Part shown: piece after piece, positions 62,331 through 64,000 of the stretch | How the letters are laid out: the number at the start of each line of letters is the position of its first letter | Position numbering within the stretch: the stretch's first letter is position 1 | Origin: Eumeta japonica | Taxonomy: Eukaryota; Arthropoda; Insecta; Lepidoptera; Psychidae | Length of the DNA: 64,000 nucleotides | Direction of reading: 5' to 3' | Assembly (NCBI GenBank): GCA_005406025.1 | Contig: BGZK01001474.1 | Location: 81,768-145,767 of the forward strand | The notes under the pieces: model-generated | What the model was told of the DNA's origin: nothing | Database searches by the model: none | What the model saw: only the letters and a program-made list of their open reading frames with translations | Position numbers and translations under genes: made by a program

Positions 62331-63694
62331 TTTTCATTTGATTTTCAGTGACCGAATTTGCTAACGAGATCGATAGCGGGAAATGTCTGTCATCCGTATA
62401 TCATACTAACAACCGCATTATTCAGAAATTGCAATATCTTCTCAGTTTACAATTCGAATTTAGAAATTACGAAAAGTACTTATATTGTAGCAATAGTTTC
62501 CCTTTATTGACATTACATGTTCACAAATTAAATATCAAATTATCGTCATCCCATTGAGCGCAAGTTTATTTCGGATTAAAGGGCGAGAATCTTGGTCCTC
62601 CAGATTGATTCAGTGCGTGTAGACGGTTATTAGTAACCGTTGTCATAGATGCAGTGGCCTAATATTCAAAACCAAGAAGTTAAAGTACTCCTCGCAACAC
62701 AAAAAAGGTGAAATAATTTAGTTTATATTAAAAATTCATTGGTCAATTGCCCCATAGTCAGGAAGCGACCCGTTTTTATTTTGGTTCGAATGCAAAACAT
62801 TGACCACTCAGTTCTGAAATAACAATCTGATGAAGGCCGCAAGTTACGGCCCGATCATAGGAAGCCCAGAGGCATAGAGAAATATGAATAAGGACTACTG
62901 GTTATCAATGTCTACGGGAGACAATAGACAGAAAGAATATTTTCTTTTAGTGTGTGTTTTTGAACATCTCTAGATTTTAAGTTATAAATAATGCCAACCA
63001 CTCTTTTTTTTGCAGAAAAAATAATACCTTTTTGTCAAAAGTTTTCCTCGATACCGTATGGTATTACGCTATAAAAATAGTAATAAACTTTTATAATCTA
63101 AGACTAAAATAAAACGACTTTTTATTGTAATGCCATGTTTATAGACAAATCTTTACCTTCAACAGGCTTTATATTATGCCATCTATTTTTTATTCACTCT
63201 ATCTAAAACAAAAATTTTTAAAAAGATTTTGCTATTCAATCACAGATAGATTGTTAAATTATAATTTTAACTATATAAGCAAAAATATTTAATAAATACA
63301 TAGTGTTAAGTTAGTACACAATTTAATATATGCTTGTATAGATACATTACCATTTTTGCCAAAACATATTTTAAAGCACATTACATTTTTGCCATCTAGG
63401 TATATTCATTGTAACTAAACAGGTTAATTGCATAGAAATTGTGCTATCCACCAACAGATGACACACCTCTAAATTATTGTAACAGGTTCATAGATAGTAA
63501 TACAAATATATTATTAGCTCAATAAAAATATGTTTCAAGTATTCTGTTTAATGATTTATTTAAGCAACAACAACGCAAATAATTAGTTTCGAAATTGTTT
63601 TTAAACGTATTCCATGAAAAGAAAATAACGATCTGGCAACACATATAACGCATGGACTTTGAGGTTTATCAAGTGACAGTTGACCCGGCGACTC
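62331..63694. other. intergenic region upstream of Hsp10
   Basis: No gene is supported. The 69-codon frame at 62348-62557 follows an acceptor-like TTGATTTTCAG but shows no domain. The minus strand next to Hsp10 shows no Hsp60 start, so the head-to-head Hsp60-Hsp10 arrangement of vertebrates is not seen. Confidence 0.45.
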
Positions 63695-63707
63695 GAATTT
63701 TCCAGAT
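63695..63707 (+). promoter_or_regulatory. heat-shock-element-like motif
   Basis: GAATTTTCCAGAT fits the alternating GAAnnTTCnnGAA pattern with one mismatch in the third unit. It lies about 86 bases upstream of the Hsp10 start codon, a plausible site for heat-shock factor. Confidence 0.45.
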
Positions 63708-63792
63708 CAGATAGACAATTGCATTTTATTGCTCGCAGAAAAGTATCACTACAGGGATTTGTAATTTCAATAACGAAGTAGAATATTACAAA

Positions 63793-64000
63793 ATGTCTAC
63801 TGCGGTTAAACGTTTGATACCTTTATTGGACCGCGTGTTGATCAAAAGAGCTGAAGCTGTCACAAAAACTGCAGGCGGTATCGTGATTCCGGAGAAGGCT
63901 CAGTCAAAAGTTCTCCATGGAGAGGTTGTGGCAGTGGGACCAGGTGCTAGAAAAGACAACGGTGACTTCATTCCTGTACAAGTAAAGGTCGGCGATAAAG
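63793..64000 (+). CDS. Hsp10: 10-kDa chaperonin Hsp10 (Cpn10/GroES), 5' part
   Basis: Sixty-nine codons starting MSTAVKRLIPLLDRVLIKR and continuing with GGIVIPEKAQSK, the mobile-loop region that contacts Hsp60, then GEVVAVGPG, a hallmark of the Cpn10/GroES family. The protein is the lid of the mitochondrial Hsp60 folding chamber. Family members have about 100 residues, so roughly a third lies beyond the window. The start is preceded by ACAAA (A at -3). No splice site is needed within the visible part. The N-terminus acts as an uncleaved mitochondrial signal in animal homologues. Confidence 0.95.
   Translation, partial: MSTAVKRLIPLLDRVLIKRAEAVTKTAGGIVIPEKAQSKVLHGEVVAVGPGARKDNGDFIPVQVKVGDK

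Noticed and set aside
62348..62557. Exon after an acceptor-like TTTTCAG
   Set aside because: The frame shows no domain, no bias in codon use and no partner donor; acceptor-like tracts are common in AT-rich DNA.

Overview
The window reads as nuclear DNA of an insect, most likely a moth or butterfly. It is AT-rich, repeat-dense and gene-poor. The evidence is: two intronless, GC-rich cysteine synthase/beta-cyanoalanine synthase genes of the bacterial-origin type known from Lepidoptera and mites; a pair of lepidopteran-style three-exon carboxylesterases; a metazoan mitochondrial Hsp10 start at the right edge; and many insect DNA transposons (THAP/YqaJ element, mariner, hAT, MITEs, a tRNA-derived SINE). 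Species cannot be fixed from the sequence alone.

Layout. 1-10 kb: two cysteine synthase-like genes on the minus strand about 7.5 kb apart. The left copy (1395-2376) has two one-base deletions and reads as a pseudogene. The right copy (8890-9867) is intact. 10.9-15.4 kb: one complete but decayed DNA transposon with a broken THAP/DDE transposase on plus and a convergent broken SWIM/YqaJ nuclease gene on minus, and a SINE inside a transposase intron. 17.2-18.4 kb: a 1.2 kb element with 49-bp inverted ends and an internal ~75-bp tandem repeat. 18.4-29.7 kb: no convincing gene; MITEs, hairpins and other repeats.

29.8-50.4 kb: a direct tandem duplication. Unit A (about 29.8-36.9 kb) and unit B (about 37.4-50.4 kb) each carry a mariner remnant followed by one carboxylesterase gene on minus. 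Both esterase genes splice cleanly to 531 codons, keep the Ser-Glu-His triad and differ at about 34 residues by my reading. Unit B is longer mainly because of a hAT-type element in intron 2 and extra sequence in intron 1 and upstream.

50.4-63.7 kb: largely non-coding, with hairpins, LINE-like fragments, a second copy of a 0.4-kb repeat family and two weak candidate exons. 63.8-64 kb: first 69 codons of Hsp10, with a heat-shock-element-like motif about 90 bp upstream.

Functionally, the two recognisable metabolic gene families (cyanide/sulfur metabolism and ester hydrolysis) are both typical of plant-chemical detoxification in herbivorous insects. Their proximity may be chance. Exon coordinates come from reading splice sites and matching phase; no search or transcript data were available.
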